64,000 bases of DNA from Bacillota bacterium (GCA_023460955.1 JAEWOH010000083.1:1-64000); one strand, 5' to 3'; counted from the first letter of the stretch, positions 8,057-17,025 are shown. Numbers and translations: made by a program. Notes: generated by a model from the sequence alone, not told the origin.

Positions 8057-9455
8057 CAGCTTCTTAAAAAAAGAATTGAAGGAAACATATTTCGAGCAAT
8101 CGATCAGCTCAAAAAGAAGGCTGTCCTATGCCCTGTTTCTTGCGCTCATTTCCCTGGGCTGTTATTTAATGCTCCTAACTCTTGAAAGAAGTATTTTATC
8201 CGATGTAGTTCCGAGGTATTTTGACAGGAGTTACTATAGTGTTCTGTCTGTGTATAACGATGTCTCATATATTTTTTATATAATTTACCTTGCCGCCAAT
8301 TACCGCTTTATAACCTTTGATGAAATCCGTGAGAATAAATGGTATATACTTATCAAATTCGGTTTCAATCCGGTAAGAATGATTTATACGAAACTATATG
8401 CAAGGCTGCTGACCGTTTTAATAATATATGGAACAGGTTTTATTGCAGTTTCTTTTCTTGCAACATACCTGAAATATCCTATTGTCTACTCCTATTTTTT
8501 ACCACTTTTTATACTCGGCTTAGTGGATATAATATTTGTCTTGATTGTAACAATGACAACTTCACTCTATTTAGGTAAGAGTATTTGGTCAAATTATTTG
8601 ATTTTGTTATACTTTATCCTTTTGGTATTCCTTAAATACTATTTTGATTATTACAGTCATCTCAATGCAAAAAACCAATTTCAGGATATTTTTGTGTTGA
8701 CTTACTTTGCCCGATACTTTTTAACATTATTTGTAATTATGGCTATAAGCATACTAACAATATTTATACGAGCAAAGCGAAATTCAAGATATTTTAACTT
8801 TGCCTTCTATGTCAAAGATCTGGATTTTTCTGATAATTTAACAATCGTATTCGGTAAAGGAGATAAGAAAAAAAGTATATTAAAAGAATACGCTCTAAAA
8901 ACGAGAATGAAAATATCAACTAAAATTACAAGTTCCCTCTTGGTTGGAGTTATTTCTATTTTTATATTGTTTAATTTGTTTGTTTTATTGATCTCATTGT
9001 CAACACCGGGCAGGGAACTGTCAATAGCTAAAATTATTCCTTACGTTTTTCATTCAGAAACAATGGAACCAGAAATAATGTATAATGATCTGGTTTTCTT
9101 TAAAAAAACCCATATAAACCAAAATTTTAAAGTCGGGGACATTGTCTTATATAAATCTGATAATGAAGTAAGTGTTTCAAGAATTAAGGTCTTTCAAGGG
9201 GAAAATTTAGTAGTTGATATAGATAAATATCCTGAAGGTAATCAAAATAGTATTTTTCGTGAAACAATTGATAAAAGCCTCGTCTACGGGCTTTTCATCG
9301 GCAAAAGCCGTTGGCTTGGTGTTCTGGTGCTTTTCTCCAACACAACTTTGGGGAGACTACTTTTGTTACTCATTCCTTCTCTTCTCTTGTTTTACTATAA
9401 GTCTATATCCCACTTTATTTCTTTGATTAACTATGAACGTATGAAAGAAAGATAG
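8043..9455 (+). CDS. Polytopic membrane protein fused to a degenerate signal-peptidase-like domain
   Basis: This encodes 470 residues. About six membrane segments lie within residues 28-242, as in an ABC permease. One more is at about 297-320, then an extracytoplasmic domain (about 325-415), and a final segment at 425-452. The domain aligns by eye with the SipW of this cassette. VFHSETMEPEI matches VKTGSMSPTLP, placing Thr340 at the catalytic Ser. NEVSVSRI matches KSVITHRI, placing Ser379 at the catalytic His. It also keeps the VGDIVLYK strand. A signal-peptidase fold without the catalytic pair suggests substrate recognition rather than cleavage. I know no described family with this architecture. 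Confidence 0.7.
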   Translation: MIYDNSFLKKELKETYFEQSISSKRRLSYALFLALISLGCYLMLLTLERSILSDVVPRYFDRSYYSVLSVYNDVSYIFYIIYLAANYRFITFDEIRENKWYILIKFGFNPVRMIYTKLYARLLTVLIIYGTGFIAVSFLATYLKYPIVYSYFLPLFILGLVDIIFVLIVTMTTSLYLGKSIWSNYLILLYFILLVFLKYYFDYYSHLNAKNQFQDIFVLTYFARYFLTLFVIMAISILTIFIRAKRNSRYFNFAFYVKDLDFSDNLTIVFGKGDKKKSILKEYALKTRMKISTKITSSLLVGVISIFILFNLFVLLISLSTPGRELSIAKIIPYVFHSETMEPEIMYNDLVFFKKTHINQNFKVGDIVLYKSDNEVSVSRIKVFQGENLVVDIDKYPEGNQNSIFRETIDKSLVYGLFIGKSRWLGVLVLFSNTTLGRLLLLLIPSLLLFYYKSISHFISLINYERMKER

Positions 9456-9592
9456 CCATTTTCCTCTTAGTGCTGTTCTTCTTAGTGCTTTTTTTAGAAA
9501 ATACTTCTTGTTGATTAATAAGGATATTTAATATATCATTTATCACGTTGGACGTTATGTTAACCACTATTTTTAACAACAGGAGGAATATA

Positions 9593-10141
9593 GTGAAAAA
9601 AGTTATTATTACAGCAGCACTTATTCTAGCTATAGCTAGTTCTTTGGTTGCGGGTACTCTTGCAACCTATACAAAAACTCTGGCTCCTATAACAGGATCA
9701 GCATCAGCAAAACAATTTTACATCGGATCAAATGAAACTTTCTTTCCTGACATCAAACTTGCACCATCTGAAAAGACTGAATGGGGCTTTAGCGTGGTAA
9801 ACTTTAATGACAGCTCAAATGTTGTCAATGAAGTAGATACAGATATGTCAGTTACACTTAATGTTGCAGCTAAGGCAGGTAAGGCAGCGATTGATGGACT
9901 TCATGTAAGCATATATGATTCAAAGAACAACCAGTTAGGTACTACTGTTATTAAGAACGGACAAATGACTTTTAATATCAAGAAGGCTTTTCCAGCCAAT
10001 ACAAAGACAACTCAGAGCTATAAACTTGTTGCTGAGTGGAAAAATTCTTATGTGGGAGATAATGTAGATACGCAAAATGCCGAAAACAATAACTCTACCA
10101 CTATCGGAGTTACTGTAACAGGAACACAAAGCCTTAATTAA
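9593..10141 (+). CDS. Exported protein with SipW-dependent signal peptide (TasA/CalY-like)
   Basis: This encodes 182 residues starting at GTG 9593, six bases after AGGAGG. The longer frame from 9548 has no ribosome binding site. The signal peptide has a KK start, a hydrophobic core (about 4-22) and then ATYTKTLAPITGSASAK, like SipW substrates such as TasA and camelysin. The mature part (about 140 residues) is polar, predicted to be beta-rich, without Cys, and carries an Asn-rich stretch near the C-terminus. A matrix fibre or surface component is plausible from the SipW context, but sequence similarity to TasA itself is weak. It is the main candidate substrate of the upstream sipW. Confidence 0.75.
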   Translation: MKKVIITAALILAIASSLVAGTLATYTKTLAPITGSASAKQFYIGSNETFFPDIKLAPSEKTEWGFSVVNFNDSSNVVNEVDTDMSVTLNVAAKAGKAAIDGLHVSIYDSKNNQLGTTVIKNGQMTFNIKKAFPANTKTTQSYKLVAEWKNSYVGDNVDTQNAENNNSTTIGVTVTGTQSLN

Positions 10142-10174
10142 TAGCTCTGCTATGCTAATTAGTTTTGAATAACA

Positions 10175-10211
10175 GGCCGGATCAAATCAGTTAATCTGAA
10201 AAGGTCCGGCC
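10175..10211 (+). terminator. Stem-loop between the two SipW substrates, possible partial terminator
   Basis: GGCCGGA (10175-10181) pairs with TCCGGCC (10205-10211), with a small inner stem, followed by the weakly T-rich ATCTTTATC. It could end most transcripts after the first substrate gene and lower expression of the second. Confidence 0.5.
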
Positions 10212-10237
10212 ATCTTTATCTAGGGGGGGATGGATAC

Positions 10238-10543
10238 ATGAAAAAAATCATTATACTGTTTTCTTTGATAATTTGTATTTCAGCCTCTATGTTAACCGAT
10301 ACAGCTGCGGTTTATAGAAAAACTTTGCCTGTGATATCTGGCTCGGTAACGGCAAAAAGTAGTATCTGTCTCCACTATCCTTACTGGAGCTTTATAAAGG
10401 AATTAGCGCATCAATATAAAATAAATGATATAGTTCAATACGCAGGAAAGCACTTTAAACGTATAAATTCAGGAAGTTCACAAAATTACCTCCCTCCTGA
10501 CAAAAATAAGAGTTGGGTAGAAATTGAGTGTAATAGGTGCTAA
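10238..10543 (+). CDS. Small exported protein: SipW-type signal plus CBM5/12-like domain
   Basis: This encodes 101 residues with a strong GGGGGG ribosome binding site. The signal peptide ends in AVYRKTLPVISGSVTAK, which matches the upstream exported protein in the pattern YxKTLxxIxGSxxAK. After it, about 55 residues follow the spacing of chitin/cellulose-binding modules of families 5/12: an aromatic start, KINDIVQYAGKHFKR, a PPDKN turn and SWVEI. Two Cys close the chain. It would be secreted through the same peptidase and might bind polysaccharide. The carbohydrate-binding call rests on motif spacing only. Confidence 0.6.
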   Translation: MKKIIILFSLIICISASMLTDTAAVYRKTLPVISGSVTAKSSICLHYPYWSFIKELAHQYKINDIVQYAGKHFKRINSGSSQNYLPPDKNKSWVEIECNRC

Positions 10544-10558
10544 GATTTGAGTATTTTA

Positions 10559-11500
10559 CTAATAAACCAGTACATCTTTTATCACTCTTAAAAAGTTACC
10601 AGCTGCAATTTTTTTAACAAGTGTTTCGTTATAATTGAGTTTAAGAAGTTCATTCAATAATTCAGAATAGTATTGAACGCCTCCCAGACCGTCGGGTGTA
10701 GAATCTATTCCGTCAAAGTCAGAGCCAAGGCCCATGGTATCTTCACCAGTTAGAGCCACTATATGTTCGATATGGGAAATTGCATCCCTTATAGTGGCCT
10801 TTCCATTATCAGTAAGAAAAGCAGGGTAAAGATTCAATCCTGTAACCCCTCCATTTTTCTTAAGTGCAAGCAACTGATCATCTGAAAGATTTCTTGAATG
10901 ACCGCAAATTTTTTTTGAGTTTGAATGAGAAGCGATTATTGGCGAAGTTGAAAGATTTATCACTTCCCAAAAACCGGGTTCTGAAAGGTGTGACACATCA
11001 ATAAGCATTCCCAGTTTATTCATTTCCGAGATTACTTCACGACCAAAGGGTGTTAAAGCTCCTCCCGAACTTCCGTCTAAAACACCATCTGCTATCTGAT
11101 TCCTAAAATTCCAGGTTAGTGTTAAACCTCTCACACCAAGTTTATATAACATCCGCAAAGAGGATAAACTTCCCTCAAGCGCTTCGCCACCTTCAATTGT
11201 AAGAACTGCTGCCACTTTTTTATCCTGAATTGCTTTTATAATCTCGTTGTAATTACAACATAACATCAGATCGTTTTTATTTGCCTCAATTTCTTGATAT
11301 AGTCTGTCAATTATGCTCAAGGTTCTCTTAAGTGCACCCATCTTTGCATGTTCAGGGGATATAAAAGCCGCAAAGAATTGAACATAGCCTGAGTATTTCT
11401 TTAACCTTTCAATATCAATATGGCAGTTATTTTTCCTGAGTTCTTCCCCGCTTTTCATTATTGTCGTTATAGTATCACAATGGGCGTCCAATATCAGCAA
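10559..11500 (-). CDS. Membrane dipeptidase, peptidase family M19
   Basis: This encodes 313 residues. A TTG start at 11500 is chosen because AGGAGG lies nine bases upstream; an ATG closer to it opens only a four-codon frame. Family M19 metal ligands are visible: His7 and Asp9 in DAHCD, the Glu in TIEGGEAL, His in DVSHLSEP and in ASHSN, and Asp in GSDFDG. These enzymes are zinc-dependent dipeptidases of the renal dipeptidase type, with no signal peptide here, so it acts in the cytoplasm. It converges on the SipW cassette with 15 bp between the stop codons. Confidence 0.92.
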   Translation of the reverse strand: MLILDAHCDTITTIMKSGEELRKNNCHIDIERLKKYSGYVQFFAAFISPEHAKMGALKRTLSIIDRLYQEIEANKNDLMLCCNYNEIIKAIQDKKVAAVLTIEGGEALEGSLSSLRMLYKLGVRGLTLTWNFRNQIADGVLDGSSGGALTPFGREVISEMNKLGMLIDVSHLSEPGFWEVINLSTSPIIASHSNSKKICGHSRNLSDDQLLALKKNGGVTGLNLYPAFLTDNGKATIRDAISHIEHIVALTGEDTMGLGSDFDGIDSTPDGLGGVQYYSELLNELLKLNYNETLVKKIAAGNFLRVIKDVLVY

Positions 11501-11571
11501 TTTTGCATACCTCCTAAAAATTACTATTCTGTTACAATTTTATCAGTAAAAAACCTGCTGAATATATTAAA

Positions 11572-11970
11572 CTAAAAAGCATTTTTTATGTGGTTTATAC
11601 AATTAAACAGCTTATCAGTAGTGCTCAAGTTTTCCATATTAAAAGTTTCAGGCAGCATTATTTCAATGACATCAAAACGAGCATATTTTCCAATATTCCG
11701 GCTGTTTGATAGAAATATTGCTGCCAACTGCCTGATTTTTCTTTGTTTTAAAGGCGTTACAGCTTCCCCGGGAGTTCCATAGCTGTTGGAACGTCTGGAT
11801 TTAACCTCTATAAAACAAGTATATTCGCAATCTAATGCAATTATATCTATTTCACCCATTCGTCCTACTCGATAATTAGTTTTTAGGATGGTACAACCAT
11901 TTTTTAAAAGGTATTGAACAGCCAGCTCTTCTCCGGCAGTACCAAGACTTCTATTGTTTACAGCCGCCAT
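11572..11970 (-). CDS. yraN: YraN/UPF0102 family endonuclease-like protein
   Basis: This encodes 132 residues with the PD-(D/E)XK-like core of UPF0102: an N-terminal GEELAVQYL helix, GEIDIIALD, FIEVKSRRS and YGTPGEAVTPLKQRKI. The family is widespread next to rnhB and may act in DNA uptake or repair, but its function is not settled. It is last in the rplS-lepB-ylqF-rnhB-ylqG-ylqH-yraN order. GCGGGGG precedes the ATG. Confidence 0.93.
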   Translation of the reverse strand: MAAVNNRSLGTAGEELAVQYLLKNGCTILKTNYRVGRMGEIDIIALDCEYTCFIEVKSRRSNSYGTPGEAVTPLKQRKIRQLAAIFLSNSRNIGKYARFDVIEIMLPETFNMENLSTTDKLFNCINHIKNAF

Positions 11971-12019
11971 ATAACCCCCGCTTCATTGCAGCTTTTTACA
12001 GGAGCTGCATTACTCATAA

Positions 12020-12331
12020 TTATTTATCAATGCTCTCTCCATAGCTTTTATCAACGCTTCCGATAAATATCAGTATTTCCGCCACTACTTCATATACCTC
12101 AGGTGGTATTTGTTCACCGATTCCCAAGGCAGATAAGGTTTTTGCCAGATTGGTATTCTGGTATACGGGTACATCAGCTTCTTTCGCCTTTTCAATGATC
12201 TTATCGGCTATTATTCCCTTTCCGACAGCAACTACTTTTGGAGCTGAATCAGTTTCAGGAGAGTATTGCAGGGCAGTTGCATATTTGATTTCTTTATGGT
12301 TTTTTCTATTATCCTGCTTTTTTCTCTGCAC
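12020..12331 (-). CDS. ylqH: FlhB-like cytoplasmic domain protein (YlqH type)
   Basis: This encodes about 103 residues from a GTG at 12331 with AGGTG upstream; a TTG at 12361 lacks a ribosome binding site. It resembles the cytoplasmic C-terminal domain of the flagellar export switch FlhB/YscU without the membrane part. The autocleavage motif NPTH is absent: PKVVAVGKG occupies the corresponding position. Standalone FlhB-like domains (YlqH, FhlX) occur beside ylqG and rnhB in Bacillus and clostridia. Their role in flagellar export is uncertain. Confidence 0.78.
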   Translation of the reverse strand: MQRKKQDNRKNHKEIKYATALQYSPETDSAPKVVAVGKGIIADKIIEKAKEADVPVYQNTNLAKTLSALGIGEQIPPEVYEVVAEILIFIGSVDKSYGESIDK

Positions 12332-12379
12332 AAATTCACCTGCCTTTTTAGGAATGTTCAAAAACTAAATCAAAAAAAG

Positions 12380-14338
12380 CTAAATAACTATATCTATGTT
12401 ATTTGAATTCTTTATAAATTCCTTTTTTGCTTCTGCTTCAAAATTGGTTATGTTAATAGGCTCGTCCTTCAGCCTGTATGTAAAATCAACCAATCTGAAG
12501 CCCTTCTCAAGCAAGCTATTGAATAGCTGCTTGTGGTATTCCTTCAGTACAGGAAAAACCTGCGTATCCTCAAGCCGGAAATTTGTTATTATGTTCTTTT
12601 TATCTATACTAAGGAGAGTATCTACTCTTCCGATATTATTAGTTTCGAGAGATAGCAAAACAGTCATATTTGATGGGTCTAATTTTTTTGTCTTTGCCCC
12701 CCTCTTAAGCATATACAATTCCCCGGTGGCATTTTGACTGAAGATGCTTAAAGGAAGCTGCACATATGAACTGTAATTATTCAGCTGGTTGATGAAACTT
12801 AAATTACTTTCAAAGGAACCTGTCATATTTACTGCAGCTTCCCGGATTCCATGTGGCAACTGCTGTAAAGCACTTTTTATTGCTTGAAGGCTGGACTCCA
12901 TATCATTGTATAGTTTAACCGGATTGATTTCCTTGTGGTTTTCATCGACCGTAATTGAAAGAGTCTTTAAAATATTTACTGCTGCTAATACTTTTACTTC
13001 ACTACTTGCAAGCTGCTTAGCGGCTGAAAGCTCCTCCTTTGACAAACTGTCTGAGTTGATAAGCTTAGAGAGTTCTTTATCAAATGCTTGAAGGAGCTGT
13101 AAATCATCACTGTCTGGTTGTATTTGTCCCTTTAACAAACCAAACAGTCTTTCAGCAATATTACGGGGATTATTTTCAATTATTACTGTGTTTTTATTTG
13201 CACTGCTGATGCCGTGTTCGTTATTTGAACTGTTTATGCTGATTTCATTGTTTGAACTGTTTAAGCTTTTAGCAGCAAGAGTGCTGATTTCACTATTAGT
13301 GTTGTTCTCATTTATTTTACTATGTTGGCTATTTGTATTGTGTGTAGTAGTATTGATGGTATTGGCATTAGTATTAATATTAGCATTAGTATTAGTATTA
13401 GCATTACTCTTACTGTCAGTGCCTGTTAATATATTATTGCTGTTTTGGCTATCCTGTTTATTTATTATTTCAACATCTGAATCGAGGATGGCATTAGAAA
13501 TAATTCTGTTTTGATTATTAATATTACTTTGAGTATTATTAATTAGACTTTTGCTGCTGGAAGTTAAATTTTGAGCTGCTTCTGTCTCACTGTTCTTATA
13601 AAAAGGTGTTATATTTTCAGTCTGTGATTTTGGATTAGCATTTTGAGAGGTTGGCAGAACAGCTATATTACTGCTGTTCTCAAGCCGGGCTGCGAGCTTC
13701 TCCAACAGCTTAATCACCTGCGGTGAAGCAAGGAAAGCTTCAGTATCGGGCTTTAGCTGTGACGTAAGCAATTTTATCAGCTGAGATAAATTATCACTGA
13801 GCTTCAATCTTCCGGACAGAAGCTGCTGAAGCTTAACAATGCTATCAGAATCCTGCGTTAGCCCGAAAGCAGTCAGAAATGCTGCCGCATCAGGTTTCAG
13901 CTCAGGATTGCCCTTAATAAGCCCAGCCATCTTTGCCATATTCTCCAGTGTAACCGGCAGTTCTTTATCCACAAGTGCCTGGGCAATACTGATATTCTGC
14001 TCGTTCAGCGGCAGCTTAAGTGATACCAGCCTGTTCTTCAGATTTTCCAGAATACTGTCGGTTTGAGGCTGGATACTTCTCTGGGTTACTTCGAAAGCTG
14101 GTTTATCATCCATTGTTCCTGTAAAGGTTAAATTCACAAATTCACCTTCGGCTGCCTCCACAGGTCTTGCGGCAGCAGCAGACACTATTGACCCGTCTGA
14201 AAATTTGAGGGTCAGTTCATTACCTGAATTCTCCAGAATTTGTGCTCTGACATTATCTCCGGGCTTTAATTTTGAAAGCATATCAGAACCCGTTTTAGAA
14301 CTATTGGCTGCTGCTCCACTAAAGCTTTCTATCCTCAA
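12380..14338 (-). CDS. ylqG: FliK-like / YlqG protein with long Asn/Thr-rich linker
   Basis: This encodes 652 residues, TTG start with a G-rich ribosome binding site. The N-terminal region (about 1-230) has an OB-like start and helical repeats. Residues about 235-375 form a low-complexity Asn/Ser/Thr linker that includes short NTNAN-type repeats. The C-terminal part (about 540-640) resembles the FliK hook-length-control C-terminal domain. YlqG proteins sit at this place in Firmicutes genomes and are annotated as FliK-like, but no flagellar genes are nearby. The linker is encoded by near-repeat trinucleotides, so its length may vary between strains. Confidence 0.75.
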   Translation of the reverse strand: MRIESFSGAAANSSKTGSDMLSKLKPGDNVRAQILENSGNELTLKFSDGSIVSAAAARPVEAAEGEFVNLTFTGTMDDKPAFEVTQRSIQPQTDSILENLKNRLVSLKLPLNEQNISIAQALVDKELPVTLENMAKMAGLIKGNPELKPDAAAFLTAFGLTQDSDSIVKLQQLLSGRLKLSDNLSQLIKLLTSQLKPDTEAFLASPQVIKLLEKLAARLENSSNIAVLPTSQNANPKSQTENITPFYKNSETEAAQNLTSSSKSLINNTQSNINNQNRIISNAILDSDVEIINKQDSQNSNNILTGTDSKSNANTNTNANINTNANTINTTTHNTNSQHSKINENNTNSEISTLAAKSLNSSNNEISINSSNNEHGISSANKNTVIIENNPRNIAERLFGLLKGQIQPDSDDLQLLQAFDKELSKLINSDSLSKEELSAAKQLASSEVKVLAAVNILKTLSITVDENHKEINPVKLYNDMESSLQAIKSALQQLPHGIREAAVNMTGSFESNLSFINQLNNYSSYVQLPLSIFSQNATGELYMLKRGAKTKKLDPSNMTVLLSLETNNIGRVDTLLSIDKKNIITNFRLEDTQVFPVLKEYHKQLFNSLLEKGFRLVDFTYRLKDEPINITNFEAEAKKEFIKNSNNIDIVI

Positions 14339-14395
14339 ATTTATTACCCCCCAAATTTTATCCTGAATTTATACAACCTTATTATGAAGTTATAT

Positions 14396-15163
14396 TTAAT
14401 CTACAAAGTTTTTAACAAAGCTTAATCTATGTATCGGACAAAGTCCAAAATTTTTAATAGCGGATATGTGTTGAGGAGTCGCATAGCCTTTATGAACAGC
14501 AAAGCCATACTCCGGATAAATTTCATCGTACTGCTTTAAAAGTCTGTCCCTGGTCACCTTAGCCAGTATTGAAGCTGCTGCAATTGAAAAGCTTAAACTA
14601 TCACCCTTAATAATAGAAACCTGTTTGGTTTGGATATTTTCCAGTCTTACAGCGTCAAGAAGAATACAGTCTGGAGATGGTTTAAGCTGTTCTATAGCTT
14701 TTGTCATAGCTTGTTTTGTTGCGTTGAGAATGTTTATTTCATCTATACGATTTTCGTCAATAGCCTGAATTCCATATGCAACGGCTTTCTCCTTAATTAT
14801 TTCGAATAAAGACTCCCTCTGAGCCTCCGACAGTTTTTTTGAATCATTAACTCCTTGTATTTTAACCCCTTCAGCAAAAATTACAGCAGCGGCAACAACT
14901 GGTCCAGCCAGTGGGCCCCGACCTGCTTCATCAACACCTGCTATGTACTTATATCCCTCGGATCGGGCTTGTTTTTCAAAGGAAAGCATTCTTTCCAAGC
15001 GTTCCAATTCAGCATTATGCTTAGCTTTAATTTTGTAATACTTTTCAAGCAGCTTTGCAACTCCAGTACTTTGATTTTGCAAAGTAAGCAAATATTCAAT
15101 AGCCTCATCGACAGTTTTGACCTGCACCTGTTCTTCAATTTGTTTCAATGATATTTTTACCAT
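14396..15163 (-). CDS. rnhB: Ribonuclease HII
   Basis: This encodes 255 residues. RNase HII removes ribonucleotides from DNA and RNA of hybrids. The active-site block GVDEAGRGPLAGPVVAAAV holds the DEG-type acidic pair, with a third acidic residue in LLDAVRL and a fourth region in ASILAKVTRD. About 70 N-terminal helical residues precede the catalytic domain, as in Bacillus RnhB. GGGAGG precedes the ATG. Its position between ylqF and ylqG is conserved. Confidence 0.97.
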   Translation of the reverse strand: MVKISLKQIEEQVQVKTVDEAIEYLLTLQNQSTGVAKLLEKYYKIKAKHNAELERLERMLSFEKQARSEGYKYIAGVDEAGRGPLAGPVVAAAVIFAEGVKIQGVNDSKKLSEAQRESLFEIIKEKAVAYGIQAIDENRIDEINILNATKQAMTKAIEQLKPSPDCILLDAVRLENIQTKQVSIIKGDSLSFSIAAASILAKVTRDRLLKQYDEIYPEYGFAVHKGYATPQHISAIKNFGLCPIHRLSFVKNFVD

Positions 15164-15312
15164 ACTTCCTCCCTGATGTTTATAATCCAGAATATATTTT
15201 AATTAATTTAAGTTTCAGCTGAAACATCGGTAATATATACTTTACTACAGGATTGCGGGGTTGACTAGTATAAGAAAATTTTGTTAAGTTGAGTCTTCTA
15301 TACTTGATAATA

Positions 15313-15362
15313 TAAAAAATGGGTTAAGGTCAGTAAATATTTCAAACTGCCTGTAACCCATT
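15313..15362 (-). terminator. Intrinsic terminator downstream of ylqF
   Basis: On the minus strand AATGGGTTA (15354-15362) pairs with TAACCCATT (15318-15326) around a smaller inner stem, followed by TTTTTAT. It would separate lepB-ylqF from the rnhB transcript. Confidence 0.7.
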
Positions 15363-15407
15363 ACTTTATTTTATTTATTCGATTATGTGGTAAGTGGTCT
15401 CACGTAT

Positions 15408-16307
15408 TTAATCAACTGTTTGAGTGCTCTTCAAAGTTTTTGTTTCTTCTCTGTCGCCTGGTTTTTCAAGAGTTATTCTGCCTATTTTCCCGCCTCTGAA
15501 CTCATCCAGAACTATAGCAGATATTCTTGAATAGTCAATTTGACCCTTAGAAATGATGCAGCCTCTTTTTCTTGCAACTGTTTCAAGCAGCTCCAGTGGT
15601 TCAATTTCCTTTAATACATCAGGCTCAAGTTTGAATCTTGCGCACAGCTCGGCAGGATAAGTTTTTGAAAGTCTGGCCAGTAGTTCCATTGCGACTTCAC
15701 TGATATCCATTATGTCGTCCTTTATTGCTCCTGTAAAAGCAAGATTCATGCCTACTTCCTGATCTTCAAATTTAGGCCATAAAATACCGGGAGTATCCAG
15801 CAATTCTATCTCAGAATTAATCCTTATCCACTGTTTTCCTCTTGTAACACCCGGTCTGTCACCGGTCACTGCAGTGGCCTTACCGACGATTTTGTTGATG
15901 AAAGAGGATTTGCCTACATTTGGTATGCCTACAATCATTGTCCTAACAGGCGTAAATAACTTTCCTTTAGCTTTGTCTCTCTCTATCTTTTCGGACATAA
16001 GCTCGCGTGCTCTTGCTTTAACTTCGTTTAGGCCTTTGCCGTTTATAGAATTTATAAGTATGCACTTTATTCCCTGCTCAGCATACCATTGCACCCATTG
16101 ACGGGAGATTTGCTCATCAGCAAGATCTGATTTATTGAAGGCAACCAGTCTTGGTTTGTTATTTACCAAAGTATTAATTTCGGGATTTCTGCTGCTGAAG
16201 GGTATTCTGGCATCAAGCAGTTCTATTATAACATCAACCAGTTTTAGATTTTCTGCAATCAGCCTTCTGGTCTTTGCCATATGCCCCGGAAACCATTGAA
16301 TATTCAT
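15408..16307 (-). CDS. rbgA: Ribosome biogenesis GTPase A
   Basis: This encodes 299 residues of a circularly permuted GTPase (YlqF/RbgA) needed for late 50S assembly. The motif order is G4 (NKSDL), G1 (GIPNVGKSS), G2 (GVT) and G3 (DTPG), as in the YlqF subfamily. The N-terminal MNIQWFPGHMAKT is typical, as is the C-terminal ANTAR-like helical part. It lies 40 bp downstream of lepB on the same strand and has GGGAG before the ATG. Confidence 0.97.
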   Translation of the reverse strand: MNIQWFPGHMAKTRRLIAENLKLVDVIIELLDARIPFSSRNPEINTLVNNKPRLVAFNKSDLADEQISRQWVQWYAEQGIKCILINSINGKGLNEVKARARELMSEKIERDKAKGKLFTPVRTMIVGIPNVGKSSFINKIVGKATAVTGDRPGVTRGKQWIRINSEIELLDTPGILWPKFEDQEVGMNLAFTGAIKDDIMDISEVAMELLARLSKTYPAELCARFKLEPDVLKEIEPLELLETVARKRGCIISKGQIDYSRISAIVLDEFRGGKIGRITLEKPGDREETKTLKSTQTVD

Positions 16308-16347
16308 TTATATCTCCCTTTGTAAATTTCGTTAGTAACTTTCTATT

Positions 16348-17025
16348 TTAGTATAATCCGCCAAATTTTGAAAATGGCCAGATTCTAAGAACAGCTTTAC
16401 CTATAACCGCATCCAGATCAATTGGTCCGATTTGTCTTGAATCTAGACTTTTTTCTCTATTATCACCCATTACAAATATCTTATTCTCGGGAACAGTAAA
16501 AGGAAGTTCCATACCCTTTGAATCTGTTAACCCCTTAGTATATGGTTCATCAAGCTTTTTAAACTCTGTTTCTCCAACTGCCTTCCTGTATACATAGCCA
16601 TCCTCACGTATATCTATCTGATCTCCGGGGAGGCCTATAACTCTTTTAATATAATCTACTTCACCGGGATTCTTTATAGGCAAATACTTAAATATATTCT
16701 TGAATTTACCCTCCTCATGCATAAACACAATAATGTCTCCATGCTTAGGATCATTAAAAAAGTAACCTGTTTTGTATACAATAACATTATGTCCTGCGAT
16801 AAGTGTATTTTCCATTGAAACCTGATCAACCTTGTAAGTTGAAAAAATAAATGCCTTAATGATCATTGAAATAATCAGTGCAGCAACCACGACTAAGCAC
16901 CACTCGAATATTTCTCTGGAAAGTGAATTCTTTTTCTTAGGTTTTATTTCAGAAGACATCTTGTCCTTATTTTCATTGTTTAATATTAATTTTTCCTCGT
17001 TATTTTCATAACTATGATTATCCAT
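16348..17025 (-). CDS. lepB: Signal peptidase I
   Basis: This encodes 225 residues. An acidic and basic cytoplasmic N-terminus of about 40 residues is followed by one membrane segment (about 42-62) and the S26 catalytic domain. The nucleophile is Ser70 in QVSMENTL and the general base is Lys127 in DYIKRVIGLPGD. The GDNREKSLDSR box is near the C-terminus. It removes signal peptides of Sec/Tat substrates at the outer membrane face. It is the Ser/Lys type, unlike the Ser/His enzyme at 6559. Confidence 0.96.
   Translation of the reverse strand: MDNHSYENNEEKLILNNENKDKMSSEIKPKKKNSLSREIFEWCLVVVAALIISMIIKAFIFSTYKVDQVSMENTLIAGHNVIVYKTGYFFNDPKHGDIIVFMHEEGKFKNIFKYLPIKNPGEVDYIKRVIGLPGDQIDIREDGYVYRKAVGETEFKKLDEPYTKGLTDSKGMELPFTVPENKIFVMGDNREKSLDSRQIGPIDLDAVIGKAVLRIWPFSKFGGLY

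Noticed and set aside
13188..13514. 108-codon plus-strand ORF rich in Leu
   Set aside because: It is the antisense of the Asn/Ser/Thr-rich linker of the FliK-like gene. It has no ribosome binding site, and the composition is explained by the repeat codons on the other strand.
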